NCBI GenBank assembly: GCA_016873675.1
Contig: VGWG01000017.1
Location: 1 to 40,068, forward strand
DNA: 40,068 nucleotides
Origin: Lentisphaerota bacterium
Lineage (GTDB): Bacteria; Verrucomicrobiota; Kiritimatiellia; RFP12; JAAYNR01
Direction: 5' to 3'
Under the pieces are notes generated by a model that saw only the letters and a list, made by a program, of their open reading frames with translations, searched no databases and was not told where the DNA came from. The position numbers were made by a program, and so were the translations under genes. Of the stretch, positions 32,521 through 40,068 are shown one piece after another. The stretch's first letter is position 1; every line of letters starts with the position of its first letter.

Positions 32521-34548
32521 CTACCCCAACTCCACCACCGTGTAGATGCCCAGGTTCTCGACGGTCAGGATATTTCCTTTCAGGTGCGCTTGTGCGCCTG
32601 ATGCCGGGAATGCGTGCACCCTCGCGTGCTTCGGTGTCCAGCCCAGCGTGAACGACGCGCGTGGAATCGGCGCGATCTGGCGTGTGCCGGAATTCAGGCG
32701 GTAGTTCACCAGGTGCAGCGCGTACCCCTTCCGCTGCTTGTGCAGTGAAAGGCCCAGATCACGCACGTTCCGGGTCTCGACCCATGAGGGTGTCTTCCGC
32801 AACAGGTGGGCAAGGTCTCGCGACGTGTCGAACGTGAATCGCGTGTCGGCCAGGCGCGGGTCAACCTTGCCGGCGGCCACGAGGCGGCCGCCCTTCTTCT
32901 GCCACGCCCGCAGCAACCGGATCTCGCGCTCCGGCAGGCTGTACACATCCGGCAGCACGAGTTGCTTGTAGGCGGCCAGACGTTTGGCCGTCAGCGGCTC
33001 GTCGGGGCTGACGTACAGGACGTTGTAGAGCATGCGCGCGTCGCAGAGCGACTGGCACAGCTCGTGAAAGAGCGGAAAGCCGACGTCCAGATGCCGGCGG
33101 TTGAGCCCCTGCGTCAATTCGCAATCCAGCGCGCTGCGCTGATCGTAGAGCACGGCGGTTTCGGCGACAAGCCGGTTCGTGAACAGCCCTTCGTGCTCCT
33201 TCAGCCAGGCCCCCAGCCGGCGTTCGGCTTCCGCCGGCGGGTAGAACGAATCCTGCCTCTGGTTCTGCAGCCACGCGCCGTACGGGATCGCGATGTTGAA
33301 GCCATGGGCCAGCGGTTCGAGCATGAAGAGAATATAGGAATCGTTCTTCCCGGCGTCGAGGTCGCGCATGATCGCGTGGACATAGGGGCCCGGATCCTCG
33401 ATGAACGACCCCTCCTTGCCGCCAAAAAACGCGTGCCCGAAGCGATAATAGCCGTCCTGACGGAGTTTGATGTCGGCTTTTTCGCCGATGATCAGGTCGC
33501 AATGCTTGCGCACCGCCTCGCCGTGCGGATCGCAGTGGTAGAGGTTGGCGGTCACCTGGGCCCGCTTGCCGGTCTTCTTGAGCGAATAGGCGCGGACGTG
33601 ATCGGCAATGTCGATGACCCCGGGCTCGATACAGGCGATGTGGAAGCGGACAAACGACAGCCAGAGCGGGATGGCCAGCCGCTTGGCGATATCGGGATCG
33701 GTCAACTCCGCGTCGGTATAGCCCTTCTTCTTCAGGAACGCGCGGTAGTCGAACCGGTCGAGGTCGAGGTCCTCCGTCTCCGCCGATGGATGCTGTTTCA
33801 GATACTCCCGGAACAGCCGCAGGCAGTCCGTGCAGAAGCACCCGCCGCTCATGGCGGCGAGAAGCTGGGCGTCGAACTCATCGATGTGCACCACCGGCGC
33901 GCCCGCGTCGATCATGATCTCGATTTCCTTCCGTAGATACTGCCGGAAGGCCGGCTTGTTGCCGCAGGGGCTGTAGCAGGTGTGATCGTGCCCGGGCACC
34001 ATGAGCCATTTCGAGAAGATGGGGTTCCCTTCGAGCGTCTCAGCCATGAACCCCTTCAGGAAATCCGTGACCGGCTTGCCATCGGAGTCTTTCAGCCCGT
34101 TGGGGAAGAACTTCTTGATCGAAGGGAATATTTTCGGATAGCGGTCGGTGGAGAGCTCGCGCATGCCGATCCATCCCTTTTTCCCGACGCCGCGCAGCTT
34201 GTTCAGCGCCAGCAGTTCCGACTCGTCCTCGCTGAATTCGGCGGGGAATTCCCACAACTGCGCCTTCCAGATCACGGCGGAGGCGGTGATCCCGCGCGCG
34301 GCGCATTCTGCGATGAACTCCTTGTCATTCAGATAGCCGTAGAAACGCAGCCTCGCCGGAATGGCCTCGTTGGCCTCCTGGTCGAGGTACTGGATGCCGA
34401 TCGCGGCGCTGCCCAGGCAGGACCACAGCAGCAGGTTGCCGCTCATATCCACGGCATCCTGCACTTGTTGCAGCCGCTTCATCGGCATGCTGGGGTGATA
34501 GTTCCAATCCTGCCGATACCAGCACATGTAATGTAGTCCGCGAATCAT
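32521..34548 (-). CDS. GH42-like putative glycoside hydrolase (barrel plus trimerisation-like domain)
   Basis: This protein has 675 residues with no signal peptide. AAGGAG is six bases before the ATG. The first 430 residues form a probable (beta/alpha)8 barrel. A metal-site-like cluster of cysteines occurs at GGCFCTDCLRLFREYL, and HIDEFDAQ lies just ahead, where the acid/base residue is expected. The C-terminal part (from about LVAETAVLYDQRSALD, through LAAYKQLVLPDVYSLPEREIRLLRAWQKKGGRLVAAG) matches the GATase-like beta-galactosidase trimerisation domain of GH42. A beta-sandwich tail follows. The family is often annotated as a hypothetical glycoside hydrolase. It leads the minus-strand glycan run. 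The catalytic residues are not certain. Confidence 0.7.
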   Translation of the reverse strand: MIRGLHYMCWYRQDWNYHPSMPMKRLQQVQDAVDMSGNLLLWSCLGSAAIGIQYLDQEANEAIPARLRFYGYLNDKEFIAECAARGITASAVIWKAQLWEFPAEFSEDESELLALNKLRGVGKKGWIGMRELSTDRYPKIFPSIKKFFPNGLKDSDGKPVTDFLKGFMAETLEGNPIFSKWLMVPGHDHTCYSPCGNKPAFRQYLRKEIEIMIDAGAPVVHIDEFDAQLLAAMSGGCFCTDCLRLFREYLKQHPSAETEDLDLDRFDYRAFLKKKGYTDAELTDPDIAKRLAIPLWLSFVRFHIACIEPGVIDIADHVRAYSLKKTGKRAQVTANLYHCDPHGEAVRKHCDLIIGEKADIKLRQDGYYRFGHAFFGGKEGSFIEDPGPYVHAIMRDLDAGKNDSYILFMLEPLAHGFNIAIPYGAWLQNQRQDSFYPPAEAERRLGAWLKEHEGLFTNRLVAETAVLYDQRSALDCELTQGLNRRHLDVGFPLFHELCQSLCDARMLYNVLYVSPDEPLTAKRLAAYKQLVLPDVYSLPEREIRLLRAWQKKGGRLVAAGKVDPRLADTRFTFDTSRDLAHLLRKTPSWVETRNVRDLGLSLHKQRKGYALHLVNYRLNSGTRQIAPIPRASFTLGWTPKHARVHAFPASGAQAHLKGNILTVENLGIYTVVELG

Positions 34549-34593
34549 CGTATGCTCCTTGTGTTTGTGAGTCTTGGCGGCCGCCGGCGAACG

Positions 34594-35820
34594 CTAAGCC
34601 CGCCGCAGAGCGACCACGGGATCCATCTTGGCGGCGCGGCGGGCGGGGATGAAGCTCGCCAGGGTGCAGAATGCGATGACCAGCCCGGCGACCTCGGCCA
34701 CCTCGCGGGGGACGACCCGATGGGGGATGCCGTCCAGCCCGTACACGCCCTTGGGGAACACCTCCAGCCCAAAGAGGGCCAGGCCGTCCACCAGATGCTG
34801 CAAATTCGCCAGCACCAGAAAGGCCAGCGCGATGCCGAGCGCCACGCCCGCCAGACACTGGATCCATCCATGCAGCACAAAAGCCAGCATCACCTGCCGC
34901 GAACTGAACCCCAGCGCCTTGAGCAGGCCGATCTCGTCGGTCTTCTGCACGGTGATCACGATGAGGGTGTTCGTCACGCAGAAGATCGCCACGACGGTGA
35001 TAAACATCAGCAGGATCGCCATCATGTTCTTCTCGACGGCCAGCGCGTTGAAGAGCTGGCGGTCGACCTCGTGCCACGTCCGCACGCGATAGTCCGGACC
35101 CGCCGCGCGCGACACCTCGCCGACCAGGCGCCGGAACACCTCGCGCTTTTGCGGCTCATCCGTCTTGACATGCACCGAATACGCGCCGCCGCGCAAGCCC
35201 ATGAGGTCGCGTCCCACCGCGAGGGAGGTGATCAGGAACCCGCTGTCGAAATCGCGCTGCCCGGCATTAAAGATGCCGCGGACTTCGAGCTCCTCGGGAA
35301 AATAGACCTCGTCGGGCCTCACCAGATTCAGCGGCGAATAGACTAGCAGCGTATCGCCCACGCCGACCTGCAGGTCGGCGGCGAGGTCGACGCCCAGCAC
35401 CACGGCATCGCCCGTCAGATCAAAGGTCCCGTCGACCATGTTGGTCACCTGCAGCATTTTTCCGGCGCGCGCGGGGTCGATCCCGACGATCAGCGGGGCG
35501 ACCACCCGGCGCTGGTATTCGGCCAGCACCCGCGTTTCAATGCTCGGCGAAACGGCGGCGACCCCGGGCACCGCCTCAATCCGCCGGCACAGCGCCTCTT
35601 CATGCTCGATCACGCCGCCGGGCGCGGACACGGTCAGGTGCGGCTTGAAGGCGAGGATCTTCTCCTGCCACATGTCGCCGAACCCCGTCATCACCGCGCG
35701 CACGATAATGATGATCGCCACGCCCAGCACCACGCCGAGGATCGAGATGAGCGTCACCACCGACGTGAAGGACCGTTTGGGGCGCAGATACTTTAACGCC
35801 AGGAACAGCGAAAACCGCAT
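34594..35820 (-). CDS. LolC/LolE-family ABC transporter permease
   Basis: This protein has 408 residues from the ATG at 35820, with GAGGT eight bases upstream. It opens with RFSLFLALKYLRPKRSFTSVVTLISILGVVLGVAIIIIVRAVMTGF, the LolC/E start and first membrane helix. It then has a large periplasmic MacB-PCD-type domain, and three helices towards the C-terminus (KNMMAILLMFITVVAIFCVTNTLIVI, QVMLAFVLHGWIQCLAGVALGIALAF, VAEVAGLVIAFCTLASFIPARRAAKMDP). Lol transporters release lipoproteins from the inner membrane with the ATPase LolD. No ATPase gene is next to it here, which is unusual. It starts 14 bases after xylB and reads into the glycan run. The partner is unknown. Confidence 0.85.
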   Translation of the reverse strand: MRFSLFLALKYLRPKRSFTSVVTLISILGVVLGVAIIIIVRAVMTGFGDMWQEKILAFKPHLTVSAPGGVIEHEEALCRRIEAVPGVAAVSPSIETRVLAEYQRRVVAPLIVGIDPARAGKMLQVTNMVDGTFDLTGDAVVLGVDLAADLQVGVGDTLLVYSPLNLVRPDEVYFPEELEVRGIFNAGQRDFDSGFLITSLAVGRDLMGLRGGAYSVHVKTDEPQKREVFRRLVGEVSRAAGPDYRVRTWHEVDRQLFNALAVEKNMMAILLMFITVVAIFCVTNTLIVITVQKTDEIGLLKALGFSSRQVMLAFVLHGWIQCLAGVALGIALAFLVLANLQHLVDGLALFGLEVFPKGVYGLDGIPHRVVPREVAEVAGLVIAFCTLASFIPARRAAKMDPVVALRRA

Positions 35821-35834
35821 GGGCAACCTCAGGT

Positions 35835-37340
35835 TCAGGTGTGCAGCGGCGCGAGCGCGCCGTTGAGCGCCAGGTAGTCCCCATAGACCGCGTCGTAGCG
35901 GGCCGTGTCGGCGCCGGGCTCGGTGCGGGACGCGGGGTCGAGGCGGATGACCTGCCCGGCCAGGTCGGTGATCGACGCGCGGACGCCCGCCAGCTTGTCG
36001 GCGCACCACATCGCCTGCACCACGCAGCCCATGGCGCCGGCTTCGGCGCTGACGGGGCAGATCACCGGGCAGCCGAACACATCCGCGGCGATCCGCCGCC
36101 AGATGCGGCTTTTGGCGCCGCCGCCGACCAGGCGGATCTCACGCGGCGAGACGCCGAGCCGGCGCAGGATGTCGAGGCCATAGCGCAGCCCGAGCGTCGC
36201 GCCCTCCATGGCGGCACGGGCGAGGTTCTCGCGGGTAAAGTTGGTGCTCGACAGACCGCTGAACGTCGCGCGGGCCCGGGGCAGGGGCGGCGTCCGCTCG
36301 CCATTAAAGTAGGGCAGGAGCCGGACGCCGTCGGCACCGGCAGGCGCCCGGGCCACGAGGGCATCGAACGCCTGGACGTCCAGCCCGAGCAGCGCCCGCG
36401 TCTGCTCGGTCGCCACGGTCACGTTCATCGTGCAGATCAGCGGCATCCAGCCCCCCGAGCTCGAGCAGAACGCGGCCAGCTCGCCCTCCGGGTCGATCAC
36501 CGGCTGATCGCTAAAGGCAAAGATTGTCCCCGAGGTGCCGAGGCTTGCCGTCACCGTGCCGGGCGCGACGTTACCGGTGCCGATGGCGGCCATCATGTTG
36601 TCGCCGCCGCCCGACGAGACGATCACGCGCTCGCTCAGGCCGAACGCTTGGGCGATTTCGGGACGGATCGTGCCGACCGGTTCGTCCGACGCCACAAGCT
36701 CCGGAAGGCATGCGGCCAAGCGGCCAGACGGGTCGATCGCGCGGAGGAGCGTCGGCGACCATATCCGCTTGCGCACATCAAAATAAGCCGTCCCCGATGC
36801 GTCGCCGCATTCGGTCTTCCGTTCGCCCGTGAGCCAGAAGTTGAGATAGTCGTGGGGCAGGAGCACAGTCGCGAGCCGGTCATACAGCGCCGGCTCCTGT
36901 TCCAGGAGCCAGCGGACCTTGGATGCGGTGAAGCCCGCAGCGACGGCGTTGCCCACGGCGGCAATCACCGCAGCCTTGCCCCCGGCCGCCGCAGTGATGC
37001 GTTCGCATTGCGGCACCGTCTCGGTGTCGCACCACAATTTGGCGGGACGGAGGACGCGGCCCTCGCGATCCAGCGGCACGCAGCCGTGCTGCTGGCCCGA
37101 GACGCCGATCGCCACGACAGCCTTCGGATCAACCCCCGGCGCGGCCAGGACCTCCCGCAGGGTCCGGGTTGCGGCGTCCACCCACCACTGCGGTTCCTGC
37201 TCCCGCCGCCCCTGATTATTTTCGATCAGGTCGTGCGGCGCATAGGCCGAGGCGAGGAGCTTTCCCTGTCCGCGGCTGTACACCACGCATTTCGTCCCCT
37301 GCGTGCCATTGTCAATCCCCACCACCAATTGATCGGCCAT
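35835..37340 (-). CDS. xylB: Xylulokinase (FGGY family)
   Basis: This protein has 501 residues, the usual size of xylulokinase, which phosphorylates D-xylulose to its 5-phosphate for the pentose phosphate pathway. N-terminal FGGY lobe: VVGIDNGTQGTKCVVYS (phosphate 1 region) and IGVSGQQHGCVPLD, then LLPHDYLNFWLTGE. Catalytic-domain motifs: GGGDNMMAAIGTGN and the ATP-binding LVGGGAKSRIWRRIAADV. The C-terminal lobe ends normally. The gene has a GGGGGTGAG site before the ATG. It is followed after 14 bases by the LolC-type permease. No xylose isomerase is seen here, so the donor pathway of xylulose is not shown. Arabinitol or ribulose kinase activity is possible. Confidence 0.88.
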   Translation of the reverse strand: MADQLVVGIDNGTQGTKCVVYSRGQGKLLASAYAPHDLIENNQGRREQEPQWWVDAATRTLREVLAAPGVDPKAVVAIGVSGQQHGCVPLDREGRVLRPAKLWCDTETVPQCERITAAAGGKAAVIAAVGNAVAAGFTASKVRWLLEQEPALYDRLATVLLPHDYLNFWLTGERKTECGDASGTAYFDVRKRIWSPTLLRAIDPSGRLAACLPELVASDEPVGTIRPEIAQAFGLSERVIVSSGGGDNMMAAIGTGNVAPGTVTASLGTSGTIFAFSDQPVIDPEGELAAFCSSSGGWMPLICTMNVTVATEQTRALLGLDVQAFDALVARAPAGADGVRLLPYFNGERTPPLPRARATFSGLSSTNFTRENLARAAMEGATLGLRYGLDILRRLGVSPREIRLVGGGAKSRIWRRIAADVFGCPVICPVSAEAGAMGCVVQAMWCADKLAGVRASITDLAGQVIRLDPASRTEPGADTARYDAVYGDYLALNGALAPLHT

Positions 37341-37363
37341 GCCTCACCCCCGATTAAAAAGCT

Positions 37364-37404
37364 GAAAGCTGAACACTGAAAGCTGAACACTGAAAGCTGA
37401 ACAC
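37364..37404. repeat. 14-bp tandem repeat, about three copies
   Basis: The unit GAAAGCTGAACACT occurs at 37364-37377, 37378-37391 and, lacking its last base, 37392-37404. It lies in the 79-base gap between the EIIA fusion and xylB. The function is unknown. It may be a slippage tract. Confidence 0.85.
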
Positions 37405-37419
37405 GGCCCGCGCGCACCG

Positions 37420-38253
37420 TCACTTGATCGAATACCGCGTCGCCTTCACGACCGCCTTCCACAACTGCTCGGGCGTCTCGGCCAGGAGGAGCGCCTCGCG
37501 GTTCTGTTCCTTCAGGAACGTCTCGGTCAGGCCGGCCATGAGGCGCATGTAGAATGCGCTGACTGCGGTCGGGATGGTGATGAGAAAGATGATGTGGCTG
37601 AGCACGCCGTCCTCGCCGAACAGAACGCCCTTCTTGCTGGTGCCCAGCGCCAGCGTCAGGCCGCCGCCCTCGACGCCGCGCACGTGCGGAAAGGCCAGTC
37701 CGTTGTCCATGGCGGTGCTGAGGACGCCCTCGCGCTCCAGCGCGCCGATCACCATCTTTTCGGCGCTGTCGATAAAGTGCGCGTCTTCCATCACCTGCGC
37801 CAGCGATTGGATCGCCTCCTCCTTGGTGCTCGCCTGCAGATTGGGCGTCATCAGGCTTTCGGCCGAGAAGCGGGCGAGCCCCGCCTTCCGCGGCTCGGTC
37901 CGGCTGGGCAGCTCGCCGACCCAGCGGGGGGCATCCGGCTCCTCGTACAGGATGCGCGCGCAGCTCGGGCAGTTCTGAATCGTCTTGCAGACGCGCACCG
38001 ACTGGACCTGGCTGATCGGCATCCGCATGCCGCAGATCGCGCAGCACCCGTTATGCATGGGCGACAGGACGATGTGGTCTTTCTTGTACAGCCGCTGATA
38101 GAGCGACTTGACGTCGGCCGGCAATTTATCGGTGAGCTCGGCGATCGCGTCGTTCAGCCGGTTCAGATGCGAGCCATCGCCCGTGACCCGGTGTTCATCG
38201 CGAATCAGGACCAATTCCTGCAATTGATTCAGATGGTTAATCAGACTTTGCAT
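37420..38253 (-). CDS. Zinc-ribbon protein fused to a PTS EIIA (fructose/nitrogen type) domain
   Basis: This protein has 277 residues. The first 60 are a helical, coiled-coil-like segment (SLINHLNQLQELVLIRDEHRV). A C4 zinc ribbon follows (C71/C74 and C95/C98, with C70 and C89 also present), similar to the zf-RING_7 part of CT398/DUF164 proteins. From about residue 132 to the end it is a PTS EIIA type-2 domain: SAESLMTP, KEEAIQSLAQVM, VIGALEREGVLSTAMDNGLAFPHVRG with the phospho-accepting His190, and IIFLITIPT. No other PTS components or sigma-54 genes are in the window. It could be a regulatory sensor that couples carbon flux to another partner. The fusion is unusual in my knowledge. Confidence 0.75.
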   Translation of the reverse strand: MQSLINHLNQLQELVLIRDEHRVTGDGSHLNRLNDAIAELTDKLPADVKSLYQRLYKKDHIVLSPMHNGCCAICGMRMPISQVQSVRVCKTIQNCPSCARILYEEPDAPRWVGELPSRTEPRKAGLARFSAESLMTPNLQASTKEEAIQSLAQVMEDAHFIDSAEKMVIGALEREGVLSTAMDNGLAFPHVRGVEGGGLTLALGTSKKGVLFGEDGVLSHIIFLITIPTAVSAFYMRLMAGLTETFLKEQNREALLLAETPEQLWKAVVKATRYSIK

Positions 38254-38316
38254 ACGGTTGTCTGGCGCTCCCCACGCGTCGGCGGCCGACGGGTTGACGG
38301 TTTGAATGACCGGGTT

Positions 38317-38345
38317 ACGTTAGCATAAAGCGATGTCCTGCGCAA
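38317..38345 (-). promoter_or_regulatory. Putative promoter of the zinc-ribbon/EIIA gene
   Basis: TTGCGC (38340-38345, minus strand) and TAACGT (38317-38322) are 17 bases apart. They lie about 65 bases ahead of the start, just after the HU terminator. Only a consensus-based call. Confidence 0.35.
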
Positions 38346-38351
38346 ACCCAC

Positions 38352-38389
38352 AAAAACAAAAAGGTTGCGGCGCGCGACACGCCGCAACC
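38352..38389 (-). terminator. Rho-independent terminator of the HU gene
   Basis: On the minus strand a perfect 10-bp stem (38380-38389 with 38363-38372, GGTTGCGGCG) and a 7-base loop are followed by a T-rich run (TTTTTGTTTTTG). It is placed 24 bases after the HU stop. Confidence 0.88.
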
Positions 38390-38412
38390 CGATCAGAAGC
38401 ATCACGGTGCGA

Positions 38413-38760
38413 TTACTTCAGGATCATGTCCTTGGCGGCCTTGGCCACGCGGAACTTGACGACCGTCTTGGCCGGGATCTTGATCGTTGCGCCTGTGGCC
38501 GGGTTGCGACCCATGCGGGCGGGACGCTTCACCTTGATCAGCTTGCCCAAGCCGGGGAGGACAATACCCTTGGGCTGTTTCGCGCCGACATAGGCGATTG
38601 CCAACAGGACATCATACACGGTGGATGCCTGCTTCTTGCTGATTTCACCATTGGCGGCGAGCGCAGCCAGAATCTGGCTCTTCGTCGTTATTGCGGAGAC
38701 CTTCTTGGGCGCAGCCTTCTTGGCCACAACCTTCTTCGCAGGGGCGGCTTTACTAGCCAT
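38413..38760 (-). CDS. HU/IHF-family DNA-binding protein with Ala/Lys-rich N-terminal tail
   Basis: This protein has 115 residues from the ATG at 38760 (AAGGAG nine bases upstream). A 25-residue tail (MASKAAPAKKVVAKKAAPKK) is rich in Lys, Ala and Pro, as in the histone H1-like tails of some HU proteins. The HU fold follows: TTKSQILAALAANGEISKKQASTVYDVLL, then the beta arm region KPARMGRNPATGATIKIPAKTVVKFRVAKAAKDMI, with the conserved GRNPxTG. It binds and bends DNA in the nucleoid. It is a stand-alone unit with its own promoter and a strong terminator. Its leader carries an 8-bp hairpin. Confidence 0.93.
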   Translation of the reverse strand: MASKAAPAKKVVAKKAAPKKVSAITTKSQILAALAANGEISKKQASTVYDVLLAIAYVGAKQPKGIVLPGLGKLIKVKRPARMGRNPATGATIKIPAKTVVKFRVAKAAKDMILK

Positions 38761-38779
38761 GATGTGAACTCCTTGTTGC

Positions 38780-38799
38780 GGTTTTATGGGGATAAAACC
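38780..38799. promoter_or_regulatory. Hairpin in the HU gene leader
   Basis: GGTTTTAT (38780-38787) and ATAAAACC (38792-38799) pair perfectly around GGGG, 20 bases ahead of the start codon and near the ribosome-binding site. A fold in the HU messenger could affect translation or stability. This is inference. Confidence 0.45.
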
Positions 38800-38814
38800 C
38801 CACGTGTTGATAAG

Positions 38815-38842
38815 AATGTAACGCATTCCGCCGGAGAATCAA
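38815..38842 (-). promoter_or_regulatory. Putative promoter of the HU gene
   Basis: On the minus strand TTGATT (38837-38842) and TACATT (38815-38820) are 16 bases apart, giving a leader of about 50 bases that contains the hairpin at 38780-38799. Confidence 0.5.
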
Positions 38843-38894
38843 CACAAATCGTCAACAAAATGAAAGATTTTTTCAGGCCGGTCCAGCCACCGGC

Positions 38895-39809
38895 TCATGC
38901 GCGCGGATGAAAATCGCGATGAATCTGGAGCAAACGACTGCTGTCGACATGCGCATAAAGCTGCGTGGTCGCGATGTCGGCATGGCCGAGCAGCTCTTGA
39001 ATGACCCGTAAATCGGCCCCATGCTGCAGCAGGTGGCTGGCAAAGCAGTGGCGCAGGGTGTGCGGCGTCACCCGGCCGCGAATGCCCGCAGCGCGGGCGC
39101 GCTGGACGATCAGCCGCCAGAGGCCCTGTCGCGTAAATCGGCCGCCCCGTCCGTTGACGAACAGCGCGCCGTCCGCCGGGCACCCCGAGGCCAGCATCGG
39201 CCGGGCCTGATCCAGATAGATCCCCAGCGCGGTCAGCGCCGCCTCCCCAACCGGAATCACCCGCTGCTTGGACCCCTTGCCCGTGCAGCGGATCTGGGCC
39301 GTGTCGCGATCCACATCGCCAACCTGCAGCGACGCCAGCTCGGACACCCGGAGCCCGCACGCATAAAACAGCTCAACGACCGCCCGGTCGCGCGCCTCGC
39401 GCGCCGCAGCCTGCGGGGAACCCCGATGCCCGTCGAGCAGGCGCCCGTCAATCAGGCGGGCCACGTCCCCCTCGCCCGGAATGCCGGGCAGGCGCCTGCC
39501 GGACCTCGGCGCGGCCATCGTCCCGGTCACATCGGCGGGGACGCGGCCCTCGTCCGCCAGAAACCGGAAAAACACCTTGATGGCGACCAGCCGCCGGGCC
39601 ACCGTCGCGGCGGCGCGGCCCTCCTGCCGCTGATCCTGCAGAAAGGCGGTGATCGCATCCCGCGTCACCGCAGCCGCCGTCGTGACGCCGATCCGGCTGA
39701 GCCAGGCGGCGAGCGCCTCCAGGTCACGCCGGTAGGCGGCCTGCGTGTTGACGCTGAGACCCCGCTCATAGCCGATCGCGTCGAGAAACGCCTGGATGTC
39801 TGCGGTCAT
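38895..39809 (-). CDS. Tyrosine recombinase XerC/XerD family
   Basis: This protein has 304 residues, the typical Xer size. The N-terminal SAM-like DNA-binding domain (SVNTQAAYRRDLEALAAWL) is followed by a complete catalytic domain: Arg154 (CGLRVSEL), Lys178 (CTGKGSKQR), His250 and Arg253 (TPHTLRHCFASHL), His276 (LGHADI) and nucleophile Tyr285 (TTQLYAHV). Xer proteins resolve chromosome dimers at dif. I cannot tell XerC from XerD without alignment, although HGADLRVIQELLGHADIATTQLY is closer to XerD. I chose the ATG at 39809; a start at 39827 would overlap the upstream gene. No mobile-element genes are near, so a housekeeping role is favoured. Confidence 0.9.
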   Translation of the reverse strand: MTADIQAFLDAIGYERGLSVNTQAAYRRDLEALAAWLSRIGVTTAAAVTRDAITAFLQDQRQEGRAAATVARRLVAIKVFFRFLADEGRVPADVTGTMAAPRSGRRLPGIPGEGDVARLIDGRLLDGHRGSPQAAAREARDRAVVELFYACGLRVSELASLQVGDVDRDTAQIRCTGKGSKQRVIPVGEAALTALGIYLDQARPMLASGCPADGALFVNGRGGRFTRQGLWRLIVQRARAAGIRGRVTPHTLRHCFASHLLQHGADLRVIQELLGHADIATTQLYAHVDSSRLLQIHRDFHPRA

Positions 39810-39817
39810 GCCGCGCC

Positions 39818-40068
39818 TCAGCGGCACGCCTCGGGCAGCGCCGCCTTCGCCGCATCGGAGGCGGGGATGCCGTTGGCATCAAAACCCGCATGGGCGATCG
39901 CGTGCTCGATGTTCTTCCGGCCCAGCTTCATGGATTCATAGCGGACCGTGATCGTGCCGGTCCGCCCGTCAACCCTGAGCGTCGACAGGTCAACCCCGTC
40001 AAGCGCCGCGAGCGCCCGCGCCACGCGCTGCGCGCACGCCTCATTTTTGACTGCGGGGGCGTGCACCG
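39818..40068 (-). CDS. Heavy-metal-associated (HMA) domain protein, probably truncated by the window edge
   Basis: At least 82 residues are visible. The protein reads as a ferredoxin-like HMA fold: KNEACAQRVARALAALDGVDLSTLRVD, then TGTITVRYESMKLGRKNIEHAIAHAGFDANGIPASD, the order seen in copper chaperones. In the metal loop the first Cys of MxCxxC is Asn (KNEAC), leaving only one loop Cys. A further Cys occurs near the C-terminus (LPEAC). The first visible start would be a GTG at 40066, but the gene may begin beyond the right edge with a signal peptide. The stop is eight bases before the Xer start, so the two may be co-transcribed. Metal binding is doubtful as the sequence stands. Confidence 0.7.
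   Translation of the reverse strand, partial: VHAPAVKNEACAQRVARALAALDGVDLSTLRVDGRTGTITVRYESMKLGRKNIEHAIAHAGFDANGIPASDAAKAALPEACR

Noticed and set aside
37359-37404. A CRISPR-like repeat array at the tandem repeats
   Set aside because: The units are directly adjacent with no spacers and only 14 bases long.
38895-39809. A phage integrase or mobile-element boundary
   Set aside because: Xer-size protein among housekeeping-type genes, with no att duplication, tRNA or phage genes nearby.

Overview
The window is GC-rich, gene-dense chromosomal DNA from a bacterium of the Planctomycetes-Verrucomicrobia-Chlamydiae group, most likely Kiritimatiellota or Lentisphaerota. This is inferred, not proven. 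The pointers are a PEP-CTERM exosortase substrate beside several secreted proteins, a DUF2723/TPR membrane protein, many degradative sugar enzymes with Gfo/Idh/MocA oxidoreductases and a URO-D-family protein, and palindromic intergenic repeats. I found no rRNA, tRNA, CRISPR array, phage or transposase gene. The contig cuts a gene at each end.

Layout. Positions 1-1569 (minus) are a tightly coupled trio: a HisI-like protein, a zinc-ribbon/GspG-like membrane protein and the N-terminus of an RlmL-type RNA methyltransferase. Divergent from it are gltX and der (plus), which overlap by ATGA. Positions 4651-8017 hold a phosphoglycerate-mutase-like metalloenzyme, a sorbitol-6-phosphate-dehydrogenase-like SDR and a Gfo/Idh/MocA protein that appears to lack its catalytic residues. 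Positions 8069-11302 encode a DUF2723 multi-pass membrane protein with a long TPR tail. Positions 11625-14935 are a four-gene minus-strand unit of exported proteins ending in a PEP-CTERM protein and a clear terminator. Positions 15192-19154 encode a large exported protein with two DUF3857/transglutaminase modules; a palindromic repeat lies in the codons just ahead of its signal peptide core.

Positions 19162-34548 form a glycan-utilisation locus: an MGH1-like glycosidase and its AraC regulator (minus), divergent from a Gfo/Idh/MocA dehydrogenase and a ThuA-like protein (plus), an L-rhamnose mutarotase, and two paralogous GH29-like fucosidases. A minus-strand run contains a GH42-like glycosidase, an AGE-family epimerase, a GH31-like fragment, the second GH29, a URO-D-family protein and a GH2 glycosidase. 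The content suggests breakdown of plant or algal glycans rich in deoxysugars (fucose, rhamnose) and intracellular oxidoreductive sugar conversion. Upstream on the same strand are an orphan LolC/E-type permease, xylulokinase, a zinc-ribbon/PTS EIIA fusion, HU, a XerC/D recombinase and an HMA-domain protein cut by the window edge.

The most striking observation is that two adjacent genes of the glycan operon (URO-D and GH2) are each interrupted by exactly one in-frame TGA with the reading frame intact on both sides. In GH2 the TGA replaces a conserved Trp. TGA is an ordinary stop in at least ten other genes here, so this is not a simple genome-wide code change. It is either double nonsense decay, assembly or consensus error, or local UGA readthrough.
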